DNA of 64,000 nucleotides from Mycolicibacterium llatzerense (GCF_000878195.1 NZ_JXST01000031.1:1-64000), one strand, 5' to 3'. Positions 35,286 to 44,592 are shown, counted from the first letter of the stretch. The notes: generated from the letters alone by a model not told the origin. Numbers and translations: made by a program.

Positions 35286-38183
35286 TTGCGCCGCGGTGCA
35301 GTGCTGGGTGCTGTCATTTTCCTGGTGCTGCTGTTCGCCTGTACCGGTGATCTGCCGCGCCTGCTGAGGCCCATGAGCCCGGCCGCCGAGGTCGAGTTGG
35401 CGCAGGGTTGGCAGCTGGCCTCGGCGCAGGGCCTGGCGGCCACCGGAGCGCAGCTCAGCACCGACGGGTTCGGCGCGACCGGTGCCGGCTGGCACCAGGT
35501 GCGGCACATGCCGGCGACGGTGCTGCAGGCGCTCGAGGACGACGGCACCTACCCGGACCTCTACTACGGCGACAACCTGCTGACCAAAGTGCCGCAGGAC
35601 CTGTACAAGCAGGACTGGTGGTACCGCACGACGTTCGTCGCGCCGGCCGGGCACTCGACGTACCGGCTGAACTTCCCTGGCATCAACTACCGGGCCGAGA
35701 TTTGGCTGAACGGGCACCGGATCGCCGACAGCGGGCAGATCGCCGGCATGTACGTCGACCACACCCTGGATGTGTCGAAGTGGATCGATCGCGGCCGGGC
35801 CAACACGCTCGCCGTCAAGGTCACCCCGGAGCGGGCGCTGCAGGATGTCGACGGCGTGGAGTTGGCCGACAGCTGGTTCGACTGGATCAACTGGAACTAC
35901 CTCGGCTACCAGGGACCGGGGAAGAACCCGGCCAACGGCAATTCGTTCGTCGCGGACCGCAATGCCGGCATCCTCAAACCGGTCACCCTGAAGATGTCCG
36001 GCGATGTGGCGATCACCGATGCCACCGTGAACAGCCAGCTGCCGTTGCCGCGTACCGACAGCGCCCAGCTGAGCGTCCGGTCCGGCCTGACCAACTACTC
36101 CGACCAACGGGTCAACGGCGTCGTGCGGGCGACCATCACCCGTGCCGGTAAGACGGACATCGAGATCGAGCGACCGGTCTCGCTCGGGCCGGGGGAGAGC
36201 CGTGACGTCACCTTCAGCGCAGGCGACTACGAGGCGCTGCGGATCGGCAATCCCGACCTGTGGTGGCCGTACACGATGGGCAAGCCCGACCTCTACGACC
36301 TGCGGGTGCAGTTCCTGCAGTACGGCCAGACCACTGACGAGTTGAAACAGCGGTTCGGCATCCGCTCCATCGAGCAGGGCCGCGACGGCAGCGAGGAGTT
36401 CCCGCAGCTGGGTTCGGGCGGCAACTTCTATCTGAAGGTCAACGGCCGGGACTTCCTGGCGCGCGGGGCGACCTACACTCCCGACCTGCTGTACCGCGAC
36501 GATCCCGACCGCGACAACGCGATCCTGCGCTACGTCAAGGATCTGGGTCTGAACATGATCCGGATGGAATCCAAGATTCCCGGTGCGCGCTTCATCGAGC
36601 GGGCCGACGAACTGGGCATCCCGCTGATGGTGGGCTGGATGTGCTGTAACCAGTGGGAGAAATGGCCACAGTGGAACCAGGAGGCTCACCGGGTCGCGCA
36701 GGACAGTCTGCGCTCGCAGATCCTGATGCTGCGGTCACATGCGTCGGCATTCGTCTGGGCCAACGCCAGCGACGGGCACCCGCCGGCCGACATCCTGGCG
36801 CAGTACCACGACATTCTGCGAAAGTTGCACTGGCAGAACGCCGTTGTCGACACGGTGTCGTCGTACACCACCGATTCGTCGGGTAACCGGCTGTGGGACG
36901 GCATCCAGATGGCCGGCCCGTACACCTGGCGGGCGCCCGCGTACTGGTTCGACGGCAGCTACGCCGCCGCCCGGGGAGCGTCGGCCGAGCAGGGCGACAA
37001 CGAGCACATCCCGCCGTTCGCGAGCCTGCGCAAGTTCATTCCGCCGGACAAGCTCTGGCCGATCAACGACATGTGGTACTTCCACGCCGGTTCCAACCCC
37101 GGTAACGAGGCCCTGGCGAGCATCCGCACCGCGATCGTCCAGCGATACGGATCATCCACTGGCGCTGAGGAATTCGCGCGCAAGGCACAGCTGGCCCACT
37201 ACGAGGCGACCCGGGCCCAGTTCGAGTCGTTCGCCGCTCTGGGCTGGGCGGACCGCAAGATGACGATCTACTGGATGCTCAACAACCACTGGCCGTCGTT
37301 CTTCGGCAACATCTTCGACTACTACCTACGGCCCGGCGGTGCGTACTACGGAGCCAAGAAGGGCCTGCAGCCGCTGTCGGTCACGTTCGACTCGTACGCC
37401 ACCGGCGATCACAGCACCGCCAAGGTGAGCATTGTCAACCAGAGCCCGGAGAACGTCGTCGGGCTCCGCGTCCGTACGCGGGTGTACGACATCAACGGGA
37501 CCATGCGCGACGACCGCATCAGTGACCCGTACGACGTGGTCTCGGGCGCCGCCGCGGTGGCCCTGACGCTGCCGCGGGTGGTGCCCGATTCCCGGGTCTT
37601 CTTCGTCCGGGCCGAGCTGGTGAACCCTGCCGGCGCGGTCATTGCGAACAACGACTACTGGCAGTCGCAGCAGGACGACATCGGCGAACCGGGCAAGGAC
37701 GTCGCGTTCGAGCTGCACCAGACCGCATGGGCCGACATGACGCCGCTGAACTATATGCAGAAGGCCCGGCTCGACGTCAGCGCCGCCGGTTCGATGAACG
37801 ATGCCGGCCAGCAGGTCGTCGACATCACGTTGCGCAACCCGACCAAGCAGGTCGCGTTCTTCGAGCGGGCAGAGCTGACCTCCGCTCCGGACGCCGACGA
37901 GATCCTGCCCATCGAGTACAGCGACAACTACGTCACCGTGTATCCGGGGGAGACCGCCCATGTTCGCGGGCTGGTGCCGAAACCGGGTGTGAACGCGGGC
38001 TGGGTCCGGGTCGGTGGCTACAACACGCCGCCGGTGACAGTCCCGGTTACGGGCGGCTCCAGGCCGTCCGACTCGGCGGACGCCGCAGCGCGGGCCGCGG
38101 TGACCGACCCGGGTTTGGCCGAGCCGGACGTCCGGCCCGCGGCGCCCGACGCGGTACCGCGGGTCCCGCGGCCCGGCGCATGA
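35286..38183 (+). CDS. Glycoside hydrolase family 2 lipoprotein, exo-beta-glucosaminidase/mannosidase-like
   Basis: 965 residues. A short positively charged start, hydrophobic core and lipobox (LLFAC) suggest a lipoprotein. Domains in order: GH2 sugar-binding (about 40-190), Ig-like (about 200-310), TIM barrel (about 320-640) and further beta-domains. In the barrel, the acid/base Asp fits NASDGHPP, like the G-S-D-x-P-P of exo-beta-D-glucosaminidase CsxA. The nucleophile Glu lies in SAEQGDNEHIPPFASLRKF, aligning with the CsxA N-T-E-x block. Substrate could be chitosan-like or mannosyl glycans. The TTG start at 35286 is likely; GTG 35301 is possible. Probably located on the outer face of the membrane. 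Confidence 0.82.
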   Translation: MRRGAVLGAVIFLVLLFACTGDLPRLLRPMSPAAEVELAQGWQLASAQGLAATGAQLSTDGFGATGAGWHQVRHMPATVLQALEDDGTYPDLYYGDNLLTKVPQDLYKQDWWYRTTFVAPAGHSTYRLNFPGINYRAEIWLNGHRIADSGQIAGMYVDHTLDVSKWIDRGRANTLAVKVTPERALQDVDGVELADSWFDWINWNYLGYQGPGKNPANGNSFVADRNAGILKPVTLKMSGDVAITDATVNSQLPLPRTDSAQLSVRSGLTNYSDQRVNGVVRATITRAGKTDIEIERPVSLGPGESRDVTFSAGDYEALRIGNPDLWWPYTMGKPDLYDLRVQFLQYGQTTDELKQRFGIRSIEQGRDGSEEFPQLGSGGNFYLKVNGRDFLARGATYTPDLLYRDDPDRDNAILRYVKDLGLNMIRMESKIPGARFIERADELGIPLMVGWMCCNQWEKWPQWNQEAHRVAQDSLRSQILMLRSHASAFVWANASDGHPPADILAQYHDILRKLHWQNAVVDTVSSYTTDSSGNRLWDGIQMAGPYTWRAPAYWFDGSYAAARGASAEQGDNEHIPPFASLRKFIPPDKLWPINDMWYFHAGSNPGNEALASIRTAIVQRYGSSTGAEEFARKAQLAHYEATRAQFESFAALGWADRKMTIYWMLNNHWPSFFGNIFDYYLRPGGAYYGAKKGLQPLSVTFDSYATGDHSTAKVSIVNQSPENVVGLRVRTRVYDINGTMRDDRISDPYDVVSGAAAVALTLPRVVPDSRVFFVRAELVNPAGAVIANNDYWQSQQDDIGEPGKDVAFELHQTAWADMTPLNYMQKARLDVSAAGSMNDAGQQVVDITLRNPTKQVAFFERAELTSAPDADEILPIEYSDNYVTVYPGETAHVRGLVPKPGVNAGWVRVGGYNTPPVTVPVTGGSRPSDSADAAARAAVTDPGLAEPDVRPAAPDAVPRVPRPGA

Positions 38184-38216
38184 GACATGATGAACGCACA
38201 GACGAAGGAGAAGCTG

Positions 38217-38447
38217 ATGGCCCACGAGGTGGCTGACGAACGTTCCGCACTCGCCGCATACACCGCCGAAAAGGGGTGGCAGCGCCGTACGGACGACCGC
38301 GTCGATATCTACCTGCGTGGCGCGTCCCGGGTCCGGGTCATCTGGCAGGGTGACCACGCGATCAGCGGCAGCTCCCGCTTCCAGGACGACATCATGGAGA
38401 CCTACACGCGCGACCTCGACACCGTGCGCGCCTGGCTGGCGGGCTGA
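38217..38447 (+). CDS. Small conserved hypothetical protein
   Basis: 76 residues. I chose the ATG at 38217 because AAGGAG lies six bases upstream. An ATG at 38187 would add ten residues. The protein is alpha/beta (HEVADERSALAAYTAEKGWQ, then VDIYLRGASRVRVIWQG and a C-terminal helix DLDTVRAWLAG). No signal or named domain. It lies between the GH2 gene and cinA, all on the same strand. Confidence 0.7.
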   Translation: MAHEVADERSALAAYTAEKGWQRRTDDRVDIYLRGASRVRVIWQGDHAISGSSRFQDDIMETYTRDLDTVRAWLAG

Positions 38448-38490
38448 CTCAGTCCGCAGTACCGTCCGGCACCGTCGTACTGTGATCGCC

Positions 38491-39792
38491 ATGGGTGTGC
38501 GTGCGGGCATCGTGGTGACCGGGACCGAAGTTCTCACCGGGCGGGTCCAGGATCTCAACGGGCCGTGGCTGGCGGATCAGTTGCTGGAACTCGGCGTGGA
38601 ACTCGCCCACATCACCATCTGTGGCGATCGGCCCGAAGACATTGAGGCCCAACTGAATTTCCTCGCCGGCCAGGGCGTCGACTTGATCGTCACCAGCGGC
38701 GGTCTCGGACCGACGGCCGATGACATGACCGTCGCCGTGGTCGCCAAGTTCTGTGGCCGCGAGCTGGTGCTCGACGAGCCGCTCGAGGAACGCATCGCAG
38801 AAATCTTGCGGTCCTTCATGGGCCGGTTCCCGGGCGCCGACTTCGACGCGGTGCGCGCGGCCAACCGCAAGCAGGCGCTGGTGCCCAAGGGTGGGAGCGC
38901 CGACGGCGTCGAGATTCTGGACCCCGTGGGTACGGCGCCGGGCGTCGTGGTCACCCGGGCCGGGGGCGGGCCGACGGTGATCGTGCTCCCCGGGCCGCCC
39001 CGCGAACTACGGCCGATGTGGCACCGCGCCATCGAGACGGCGACGGCCCAGCGGGCGGTCGCCGGGCGCACCATCTACCGGCAGGAGACCATCCGGATGT
39101 TCGGCCTGCCCGAGTCCGGGCTGGCCGAAACCCTGCGGGATGCGGAAACCCTGGTGCCCGGTTTCGCGGGCCTGGAGATCACCACGTGTCTGCGCCGCGG
39201 CGAGCTGGAGATCGTCACCCGCTATGAACCCGACGCCGCCGAGAGCTACCGGCAACTGGCCGCGCTGCTCCGCGAGCGCCATCCGCGGGACGTCTACTCC
39301 GAGGACGGAACCTTGGTCGATGACCAAGTGGCGCAACTGCTTTCGGGCCGCACCATCGCGACCGCCGAGTCGTGCACAGCCGGCCTGCTCGCGGCCCGGT
39401 TGGCCGACCGGCCCGGCTCGTCGGCCTACCTGGCCGGTGGCGTCGTGTCGTACTCGAACGAGGCCAAGGCCGAGCTGCTCGGCGTCGATCCCGCATTGAT
39501 CGCCACCCACGGTGCGGTATCCGAACCGGTCGCCGAGGCCATGGCGGCCGGCGCGCTGCGGCGATTCGGTGCCGACATCGCCGTGGGCATCACCGGCATC
39601 GCCGGTCCCGGCGGCGGCAGTGAGGAAAAGCCGGTCGGCACAGTGTGTTTCAGTGTGGGCCTGGCCGACGGCACGACCCAGACGCGGACAATTCACCTGC
39701 CGGGTAACCGGGCGGATATCCGTGAGCGGTCGACGACCGTTGCGATGCACATGCTGCGCCGGGTGCTCAGCGGTCTGCCCGTCAGTGTCTGA
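38491..39792 (+). CDS. cinA: CinA (competence/damage-inducible protein, nicotinamide-nucleotide amidase)
   Basis: 433 residues, near the M. tuberculosis CinA (Rv1901, 430). The N-terminal MoCF/COG1058 domain (about 1-170) begins AGIVVTGTEVLTGRVQD and includes VTSGGLGPTADDMTV. The C-terminal amidase domain (about 265-433) has the family block TAESCTAGLLAARL and GITGIAGPGGG. CinA converts NMN to NaMN (PncC-type activity) and ADP-ribose to ribose-phosphate, and has been linked to drug tolerance in M. tuberculosis. ATG at 38491; an earlier GTG at 38482 is possible. Confidence 0.95.
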   Translation: MGVRAGIVVTGTEVLTGRVQDLNGPWLADQLLELGVELAHITICGDRPEDIEAQLNFLAGQGVDLIVTSGGLGPTADDMTVAVVAKFCGRELVLDEPLEERIAEILRSFMGRFPGADFDAVRAANRKQALVPKGGSADGVEILDPVGTAPGVVVTRAGGGPTVIVLPGPPRELRPMWHRAIETATAQRAVAGRTIYRQETIRMFGLPESGLAETLRDAETLVPGFAGLEITTCLRRGELEIVTRYEPDAAESYRQLAALLRERHPRDVYSEDGTLVDDQVAQLLSGRTIATAESCTAGLLAARLADRPGSSAYLAGGVVSYSNEAKAELLGVDPALIATHGAVSEPVAEAMAAGALRRFGADIAVGITGIAGPGGGSEEKPVGTVCFSVGLADGTTQTRTIHLPGNRADIRERSTTVAMHMLRRVLSGLPVSV

Positions 39793-39808
39793 CGGAGCAG
39801 CCTGACCC

Positions 39809-40726
39809 TTACTGCGCGGCCAGGTCGGCGTCCCAGACCTCGAGAATCTTGGTCAGGATGTCTTCGGGTACGCCCAGCCCTGCCAGGTGGCTTTCGCCTG
39901 GCAGCGTGTACATCTCGGCATCGGCAATCCGCGCCACCGCGTGCTCGCCGTGGGCGTAGGGCACGATGTGGTCGGCATCGCCGTGCCACCAGCGCACCGG
40001 CACCTTGATGTCCTCCAGCCGGAAGCCCCAGTCGCGGGCGAACACCACGATGTCGGCGAACGGCGCCGCCAGCTGCTTGCGGCTGCCATTGAGCAGATCG
40101 TCGAGGAACATCGCCTTGAACTCCGGACGGCTCAACAGGTTTCGGTCACCGTCCGGAGAAATCCGGGCATACAGGTCGAGAGCGGGGGAGCCGAACGGCC
40201 CGATCAGCTTGATCAGTGACCCCGCTACCCAGCGGATGGGGGTGTCGGCGACCTCGAGGACCGGACGGACGATCTTGGCCAGCTCCATCAGCCCGCTGCT
40301 GATGCCGTCCTCACCGATCAAGGGGGCGACGCCGCCGAGCACCGCGGCCATCACCACCCGGTCGGGCATCGCGGCCGCGGTGGCCAGCGTGTAGGGGCCG
40401 CCGCCGGACAGGCCGATCACCGCGAACCGGTCGATGCCGAGGGTGTCGGCGATGGTCCGCAGATCGTCGGTGAATCCGAGCACGTTCTCGTACTGGTACG
40501 GAGTCGACGAGCCGATGCCCGGCCGGTCGATGCCGATCAGCCGGATGTTCTTGCGCGCGGCGAAGGTGCGGGCCTCGGTCGGGATCTGCCGGCGCGCGCC
40601 GGGTGTCCCGTGCAGCCAGAACACCGCTCGTCCCTGCGGGTTCCCGAACTCGGCAAAACTGATCTGGCGGTCCTCGCCGACGGCAATGTTGCCTTCCAGC
40701 TTCGGGCGCTCAATCGACATGACCAT
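39809..40726 (-). CDS. Alpha/beta-hydrolase fold esterase or lipase
   Basis: 305 residues. Strand 3 region VFWLHGTPGARRQI gives the oxyanion HG motif. The nucleophile elbow is GLSGGGPYTLA (Ser near 118), with an Asp in WHGDADHIVPY and a His near ESHLAG, the usual triad. The Pro-rich DRPGIGSST block is typical of the family. It resembles the hydrolase part of M. tuberculosis LipJ (Rv1900c), which lies beside cinA there, but it lacks the adenylate-cyclase domain. Two nearby ATG codons (40726, 40720) are both plausible. It converges with cinA. Confidence 0.85.
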   Translation of the reverse strand: MVMSIERPKLEGNIAVGEDRQISFAEFGNPQGRAVFWLHGTPGARRQIPTEARTFAARKNIRLIGIDRPGIGSSTPYQYENVLGFTDDLRTIADTLGIDRFAVIGLSGGGPYTLATAAAMPDRVVMAAVLGGVAPLIGEDGISSGLMELAKIVRPVLEVADTPIRWVAGSLIKLIGPFGSPALDLYARISPDGDRNLLSRPEFKAMFLDDLLNGSRKQLAAPFADIVVFARDWGFRLEDIKVPVRWWHGDADHIVPYAHGEHAVARIADAEMYTLPGESHLAGLGVPEDILTKILEVWDADLAAQ

Positions 40727-40767
40727 GGCCGAATTGTCGCACCCCCGGAACCTGCGGCGGCCTGCGG

Positions 40768-41742
40768 CTACCCCGCGCTGCGGGCGTCGACGCGCGTCTT
40801 CCACAGGCTCGCCACCGTCGTCACGATGAGCGTGACGATGATGACCGCCAACGACAGCAGCGTCGGGATCTGCGGCACGTGCACCGGCTCACCGCCGTTG
40901 ATGAACGGCAGCGTGTTCTCGTGCAGCGCGTGCAGGACCAGCTTCACGCCGATGAAAGCCAGGATGAAGGCCAGGCCCTGCGACAGGTACACCAGCCGCT
41001 TGAGCATGTCGCCGAGCAGGAAGTACAGCTGGCGCAGACCCATCAGCGCGAAGACGTTCGCGGTGAAGACCAGGTACGGCTCCTGGGTCAGGCCGTAGAT
41101 CGCCGGGATCGAATCGAGCGCGAACAGCAGGTCGGTGGTGCCGAGGGCGATGATGACCAGAATCATCGGGGTCAGTACCCGCTTGCCGTTCACCACGGTG
41201 TGCAGCCGGGAGCCGTCCCACTGGTCGGAGGCTTTCAGGTATTTGCGGGCGAACCGCACCATCGAGTTCTCGGCGTCGTCGTCGTGCTCGGTGTCGCGGA
41301 CCAGCTTGGCCGCCGTGTACACCAGGAACGCGCCGAAGACGTAGAAGATCCAGGAGAACTGCGAAATCGCAACGGCGCCAAGGGCGATGAAGATGCCGCG
41401 GAAGATCAGCGCCAGGATAATGCCGATCAGCAGGACCTGCTGCTGCAGGACCCTGGGCACCTTGAAGCTGGCCATGATGATCAGGAAGATGAAGAGGTTG
41501 TCGACCGACAGGCTGTATTCGGTGAGCCAGCCGGCGAAGAACTGAACTCCGTAGTCACCGCCGTGGAAGCGCCACACCCAGATGCCGAACGCGATCGCGA
41601 GCCCGATGTAGGTGGCGAGGTAGCCGGCGGTTTCGCGGGTGGTTGGTTCGTGTGGCCTGCGGCCGATCACCACCACGTCGAAGAGGAGTACAGCGATCGT
41701 CACCCCGAGGGTGATGGACCATTCAAGCGTAGAAACATTCAT
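40768..41742 (-). CDS. terC: TerC-family membrane protein (probable Mn2+ exporter)
   Basis: 324 residues with about eight transmembrane helices (starting SITLGVTIAVLLFDVVVIG). Conserved acidic residues in the membrane include LSVDNLFIF (about 77-85) and LFALDSIPAIYG (about 202-213), the family's metal-binding signature. TerC members such as Alx and MeeF export or handle Mn2+, including loading of secreted metalloproteins. Its mRNA begins with a yybP-ykoY-type riboswitch, which senses Mn2+, supporting this role. It is followed by the alpha/beta hydrolase on the same strand, 41 bp away. Confidence 0.93.
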   Translation of the reverse strand: MNVSTLEWSITLGVTIAVLLFDVVVIGRRPHEPTTRETAGYLATYIGLAIAFGIWVWRFHGGDYGVQFFAGWLTEYSLSVDNLFIFLIIMASFKVPRVLQQQVLLIGIILALIFRGIFIALGAVAISQFSWIFYVFGAFLVYTAAKLVRDTEHDDDAENSMVRFARKYLKASDQWDGSRLHTVVNGKRVLTPMILVIIALGTTDLLFALDSIPAIYGLTQEPYLVFTANVFALMGLRQLYFLLGDMLKRLVYLSQGLAFILAFIGVKLVLHALHENTLPFINGGEPVHVPQIPTLLSLAVIIVTLIVTTVASLWKTRVDARSAG

Positions 41743-41770
41743 GCGGGGGCGCCTCCGGGCGTCAGTGAGC

Positions 41771-41870
41771 GACCGAGGTCTCTACCGCCGCCGCAACGGC
41801 CCGCAGCACCGGCTACCCGACGTTGGGCAACGTGATGACGACACCGCGGCGAAGGAATACTCCCCTCGGC
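41771..41870 (-). ncRNA. yybP-ykoY (Mn2+-sensing) riboswitch upstream of terC
   Basis: On the minus strand the leader shows the class's conserved parts in order: GGGGAGTA (at 41865-41858), GTCGTCATCACG in the middle, and GGTAGAGACC (around 41777). The P1 helix pairs CCGAGG (41869-41864) with CCTCGG (41778-41773). The aptamer ends about 30 bases before the terC ATG. This class binds Mn2+ and turns on exporters. In this location translation control is more likely than termination, since no U-run follows. Confidence 0.82.
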
Positions 41871-41916
41871 ATCCATTATCGCAGACGGTCGTCGGGGCCG
41901 GCGCTGCGGCGGGGTG

Positions 41917-42663
41917 TCACGCCGTGACCAGCACGGTCAGTTGTGCGCCGTCGCGCTCGACCCGCATGCCGGCGCGACGTGCGACGGCGGCTACCGCGGC
42001 GGCGTCGCTCGGTTCGGCCCGGCTGCCGGCCAGGGCACGCGCCAACCGGCCCTTGTGGGCCTTGTTGAAGTGGCTGACCACGGTGCGGCGCCCGTCGGGG
42101 TGTTCGGTGTAGACGTCGACCGTCACCGCGCCGGGGATCTTGCCGAGCGCCTCGTATGAGCCGGACCGCAGGTCGACGATGAGTTCCTGCTCCTGGAGCT
42201 GGGCCAACACGGGTTCCAGGACGGGCTTCCACCGGCTGGCCAGGGTGCCGCCCGCGGGCAGCTTCGACGATGCCGACAGTCGGTACGCCGGAATCGGGTC
42301 GTCAGCGCGCAGCAGCCCGAACAGGGCCGATCCGACTGCCAGGCGGGCACGGGCGCGGGTCGCGGTGGCACCGCGCAGCGACCCGACGTCGAGGGCGTCG
42401 TACAGCACCCCGGTGTAACGGTCGATGGCCGGCATGGTCGGGGCGGTGAGCAGCTCCGCGTTGCGGGCGATCTCGGAATCCTGCGAAGCGGAGATGGCGA
42501 GGGCTTTGCGGCTGGCTTCCGGATCGGCGGCGAGCGCGACGAGTTCGTCGACGAGGGCCGTCCGTAGCGGCGTGAGTTCCGGCACACTCAGCGTGCCGAT
42601 CCGCAGCGGTGGTCCGTCGCCACCTGGGCGCTTGGTCTCCGAGGGCGGTAGCAGCACGATCAC
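41917..42663 (-). CDS. yaaA: YaaA family peroxide-stress protein
   Basis: 248 residues, full-length DUF328/UPF0246. N-terminus MIVLLPPSETKRPGG, then GVLYDALD and the C-terminal KIPGAVTVDVYTE and VSHFNKAHKGRLARAL, the family hallmark near the end. E. coli YaaA reduces free intracellular iron under peroxide stress and binds DNA with an unusual fold. GTG start. Neighbour terC and the katG-furA locus 6 kb away fit a metal and oxidative stress region, but no direct regulation is evident. Confidence 0.9.
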   Translation of the reverse strand: MIVLLPPSETKRPGGDGPPLRIGTLSVPELTPLRTALVDELVALAADPEASRKALAISASQDSEIARNAELLTAPTMPAIDRYTGVLYDALDVGSLRGATATRARARLAVGSALFGLLRADDPIPAYRLSASSKLPAGGTLASRWKPVLEPVLAQLQEQELIVDLRSGSYEALGKIPGAVTVDVYTEHPDGRRTVVSHFNKAHKGRLARALAGSRAEPSDAAAVAAVARRAGMRVERDGAQLTVLVTA

Positions 42664-42688
42664 GGCGAAGACGGTATCCGACGGCGAT

Positions 42689-42705
42689 TGGTACGGCGCG
42701 TACCA
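42689..42705. promoter_or_regulatory. Inverted repeat upstream of yaaA
   Basis: TGGTACG-GCG-CGTACCA, perfect 7-bp arms, 26 bp upstream of the yaaA GTG. A regulator site is possible; the protein that might bind it is unknown. Confidence 0.5.
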
Positions 42706-42844
42706 TCAACGTGTCAATCGTGGGTGTTTGCTTTGCCGCTGTGGTCGAGGTGGCCTAAAGTTCGGTACCTACTGACGTCGGGGCTGAGGTCGGTAGGCCG
42801 AGGTTCCGTACCTGCGGTGATTACCAGGGAATGCTGGGGTGGTT

Positions 42845-43066
42845 ATGGGTAGGAACGCCAAGTTCGCCGTTGACATGCGGGTTCGTGTCAACCGCGGCGA
42901 CGCCAAGGACGTGCGTGGCGTGATCGTCGAGGATTACGGCGATCATGCGGGATATTCGGTCGATGTCGGCGAGAACCATATTGTCGACGCGGCACGCCGC
43001 TGGGCTGTCCTGCTCGACAGCGGAACCCTGGTTTTCGCCGACGACGCGCATCTGAAGCCGGAGTAA
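42845..43066 (+). CDS. Small conserved hypothetical protein
   Basis: 73 residues from the ATG at 42845; GTG 42839 would add two. A compact beta-barrel-like sequence (KFAVDMRVRVNRGDAKDVRGVIVEDYGD ... GYSVDVGENHIVDAARRWAVLLDSGTLVFADDAHL). The early V-R-V-x-x-G-D ... G-x-I-x-x-D-Y pattern resembles KOW/SH3-like small domains. No function known. It stands between divergent yaaA and the convergent phosphodiesterase gene. Confidence 0.65.
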   Translation: MGRNAKFAVDMRVRVNRGDAKDVRGVIVEDYGDHAGYSVDVGENHIVDAARRWAVLLDSGTLVFADDAHLKPE

Positions 43067-43110
43067 TCCGGCGCCTTCCCTCTCGGTTGTCCGAGCCCAA
43101 AAGCCGCCGG

Positions 43111-44262
43111 TCAACCACCCGCGATGAGCAGCGGGACCAGCTGCTCGGCATCCGTCCACGACCCGTGTTGTCCGATCAGGGCTGATTCCAGAGGTTCGAC
43201 CGTCCGACGCACCAATCCCACGTTGTCCCGCGCCGCTGCCACGACGTCACCGATCCGGCTCCGCGCCGCGTCGCTGACCCGCGCACCGAACCAACCTTCG
43301 GCGATGGCCTGCTCTTTGGTGCGGACCCAGGCCTTGGCGCCCAACGTTTCTCGCCAGCGTTCGGCGACCGCGTCGGCCGCCCCGTCGGCGACGTAGACGT
43401 GCCGGGCCCGGGCTTCTCCGGCGACGGCGACCACGCCGTCCAGCAGATCCGGACGCGAATCGAGGTCGACGACGTCGGCTTCGTCGAGGTTGACCATGCC
43501 GTGGTCGGCCACGACCGCCAGCAGTCCACCGGCCGGTAGCGCATCGACGATCGATTCGACCAGCCGGTCGACCTGCCGCAACTGCATTCGCCAGGCCGTC
43601 GACCCAGCGCCGTACAGATGGCCGAGCATGTCGAGATCGGCGTGATAGCCGTAGCAGAATCCGCCATCGGCGACGGCTTGCTGCACCCGCGCCGCGAGGT
43701 CACCGAGCCGATGCACCCCGACGTACTGTCCGCCGCGGAGCACCGCCCGGGTCAATCCCGAATTGGTGAATTCGGCACCTGAGATGACGCTGACGGCCAT
43801 GCCGGCAGCGGCGGCCTGACCGAACGTGGTCGGCAGCGGTTGGACGTCCTCGGGCACCAGCACGTCGCGCAGATCGGCGCCGAACGGATGCGGTGTCCAG
43901 CGCAGCGCGTTCACCACCCCGTGGTCGGGAATCCGGAACGAGTAACCCACCATGCCGTGCTCGCCCGAGCGCCGGCCGGTGCCCACCGCCGCCAGGCCCG
44001 CGCTGGTGGTCGAGGGGTAACCGACACGCAGATTCCGGCCGCGAAGTCCGGCGAGCACGGGGGCGTCGTCGGCGTAGGTGTCGAGCAACTGGGCCCCGAG
44101 CCCGTCGATGAGCAGGACGCACGCGCCCCGAATGTCGTCGGGCAGGTCGATGTGGTGGTGCACGCCTTCGCGTTGGGCGTCAGTCACTCCCATCGCCGCC
44201 AACACGGCGGGCACCACGTCGGCCAGATGCAATACGTCAGGTGACGGGCTCGGCACATCCAT
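43111..44262 (-). CDS. Alkaline-phosphatase-superfamily phosphodiesterase/nucleotide pyrophosphatase
   Basis: 383 residues. Motifs of the superfamily: LLIDGLGAQLLD with the metal-binding Asp near residue 53, PSTTSAGLAAVGTG with the nucleophile Thr near 84-86, YHADLDMLGHLYG (Asp and His, about 206-218), and VVADHGMVN (Asp-His, about 247-255). The family hydrolyses phosphodiester or pyrophosphate bonds. No signal peptide or membrane helix, so likely cytoplasmic. A similar conserved gene exists in most mycobacteria, but I cannot name the substrate. Confidence 0.85.
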   Translation of the reverse strand: MDVPSPSPDVLHLADVVPAVLAAMGVTDAQREGVHHHIDLPDDIRGACVLLIDGLGAQLLDTYADDAPVLAGLRGRNLRVGYPSTTSAGLAAVGTGRRSGEHGMVGYSFRIPDHGVVNALRWTPHPFGADLRDVLVPEDVQPLPTTFGQAAAAGMAVSVISGAEFTNSGLTRAVLRGGQYVGVHRLGDLAARVQQAVADGGFCYGYHADLDMLGHLYGAGSTAWRMQLRQVDRLVESIVDALPAGGLLAVVADHGMVNLDEADVVDLDSRPDLLDGVVAVAGEARARHVYVADGAADAVAERWRETLGAKAWVRTKEQAIAEGWFGARVSDAARSRIGDVVAAARDNVGLVRRTVEPLESALIGQHGSWTDAEQLVPLLIAGG

Positions 44263-44295
44263 GGCCGCGAGCTTAGGGATTTCGGGTGTGAGGGG

Positions 44296-44592
44296 CTATC
44301 CGCCCCAGCCGCGATTGCCGTCCCAGCCGCCACAGATGCCGTTGATGCAGCCGTGGCCGAATCCGCCGGTGCCCGGGCTCCAGCCGCCGCAGCCCCGCCA
44401 GTTGGCTCCGTCGCCGCAGCCGCCTCCGCCGCCCTGGCCGTCAGGTCCGCCGTAGCCGTTGTCGGCAACCACAGTCCGGTCCGGGCCGAAGCTTCCGGAG
44501 AGCGTCATCGCAGCCGCTGGAGCGGCCACTATCGCTGCTGTGGCGGCCACCGCGGCGACCGCCGATGTCGTGAACTTCCGCCTAATTAGCAT
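44296..44592 (-). CDS. Secreted glycine-rich small protein
   Basis: 98 residues. A signal peptide (1-28, FTTSAVAAVAATAAIVAAPAAA) is followed by a Gly/Trp/Cys-rich mature region (GGCGDGANWRGCGGW, then GCINGICGGWDG) with four cysteines likely forming disulphides. It resembles small mycobacterial exported proteins, and in composition the two tandem genes at 56642 and 57037, but without the WNGGWEPDGG motif. Unknown function. Confidence 0.7.
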   Translation of the reverse strand: MLIRRKFTTSAVAAVAATAAIVAAPAAAMTLSGSFGPDRTVVADNGYGGPDGQGGGGGCGDGANWRGCGGWSPGTGGFGHGCINGICGGWDGNRGWGG

